Source: Larimichthys crocea
Lineage: Eukaryota > Chordata > Actinopteri > Sciaenidae
Direction: 5' to 3'
Assembly (NCBI RefSeq): GCF_000972845.2
Contig: NC_040016.1
Coordinates: 1,136,701-1,200,700 of the forward strand
DNA length: 64,000 bases
Position 1 is the stretch's first letter. Every line of letters starts with the position of its first letter. The notes beneath the pieces are model-generated. The model made no database searches. It was not told where the DNA came from and saw nothing but the letters and a program-made list of their open reading frames with translations. Shown here piece by piece: positions 63,904 to 64,000 of this stretch. Position numbers and translations under genes: made by a program.

Positions 63904-64000
63904 CCACTGAGACTAGGCTGAAGGCAGGAGGCTCTTTCTTCAGAGAGAATCAACTTTCTCTGTCAGTTTTTCTGACTGCTTCCTTAATAAACGAGAGAAA

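Larger units (their letters stand above)
61480..64000 (-). other. Probable 3' UTR of a minus-strand gene (hdac7 by synteny)
   Basis: Minus-strand AATAAA signals lie at 61505-61500 and 61938-61933, each beside A-rich plus-strand sequence (poly-T on minus, e.g. 61511-61522, 62130-62145). No coding exon is recognisable up to the right edge, and the sequence reads as a long UTR. In human 12q13, SLC48A1 (+) is followed by HDAC7 (-), and other Twist genes lie next to HDAC9 and HDAC4. This arrangement predicts hdac7 here, with its coding part beyond the edge. The orientation call is moderate; the gene name is an inference. Confidence 0.4.

Overview
The window is from a ray-finned fish nuclear genome, most likely a percomorph teleost. 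The reasons are vertebrate-type split genes with GT-AG introns, fish-type gene content and order, dense CA/TG microsatellites, a tRNA-derived SINE, and several short repeat families typical of teleosts. Homology and synteny statements rest on remembered family knowledge; no search was run.

Layout: (1) 1-15.4 kb is the 5' end of camta1 on the minus strand. It holds exon 1 (about 14.97 kb), a 96-nt cassette exon (12.7 kb) and the first CG-1-domain exon (7.2 kb), separated by long, repeat-rich introns; the rest of the gene lies beyond the left edge. (2) 17.99-25.63 kb is dnajc11 (+), complete, 16 coding exons, 560 aa, divergent from camta1. (3) 29.99-33.47 kb is phf13 (-), complete, 5 coding exons, 325 aa, tail-to-tail with dnajc11. 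(4) 33.6-39.3 kb is a repeat-rich spacer with a long TAGA/CAGA satellite, a decayed YqaJ-type recombinase gene and LINE tails. (5) 39.49-43.39 kb is slc48a1/hrg1 (+), complete, 3 exons, 144 aa. (6) 44.6-54.4 kb is intergenic, with nested short transposons. (7) 54.4-61.35 kb is a Twist-family bHLH gene (+), most likely twist3, with its whole CDS in one exon and a 4.7-kb intron inside the 3' UTR. (8) 61.5-64 kb looks like the 3' UTR of a minus-strand gene whose coding part is outside the window; synteny points to hdac7.

The genes do not form a pathway. They belong to two conserved blocks. camta1-dnajc11-phf13 matches human 1p36 in order and orientation. slc48a1-twist-(hdac7) matches human 12q13 with a Twist gene still present beside a class IIa HDAC neighbour, as Twist1 is beside HDAC9 and Twist2 beside HDAC4. 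The join between the blocks falls in the repeat-rich 33.6-39.3 kb spacer.

The main points for a second look are: the camta1 exon 1 that is open in two frames, of which only one splices in frame to the fish exons seen here; the Twist/HDAC paralogon relic; the intron-containing recombinase remnant; a pair of diverged direct repeats on either side of slc48a1 exon 1; and several strong inverted repeats.
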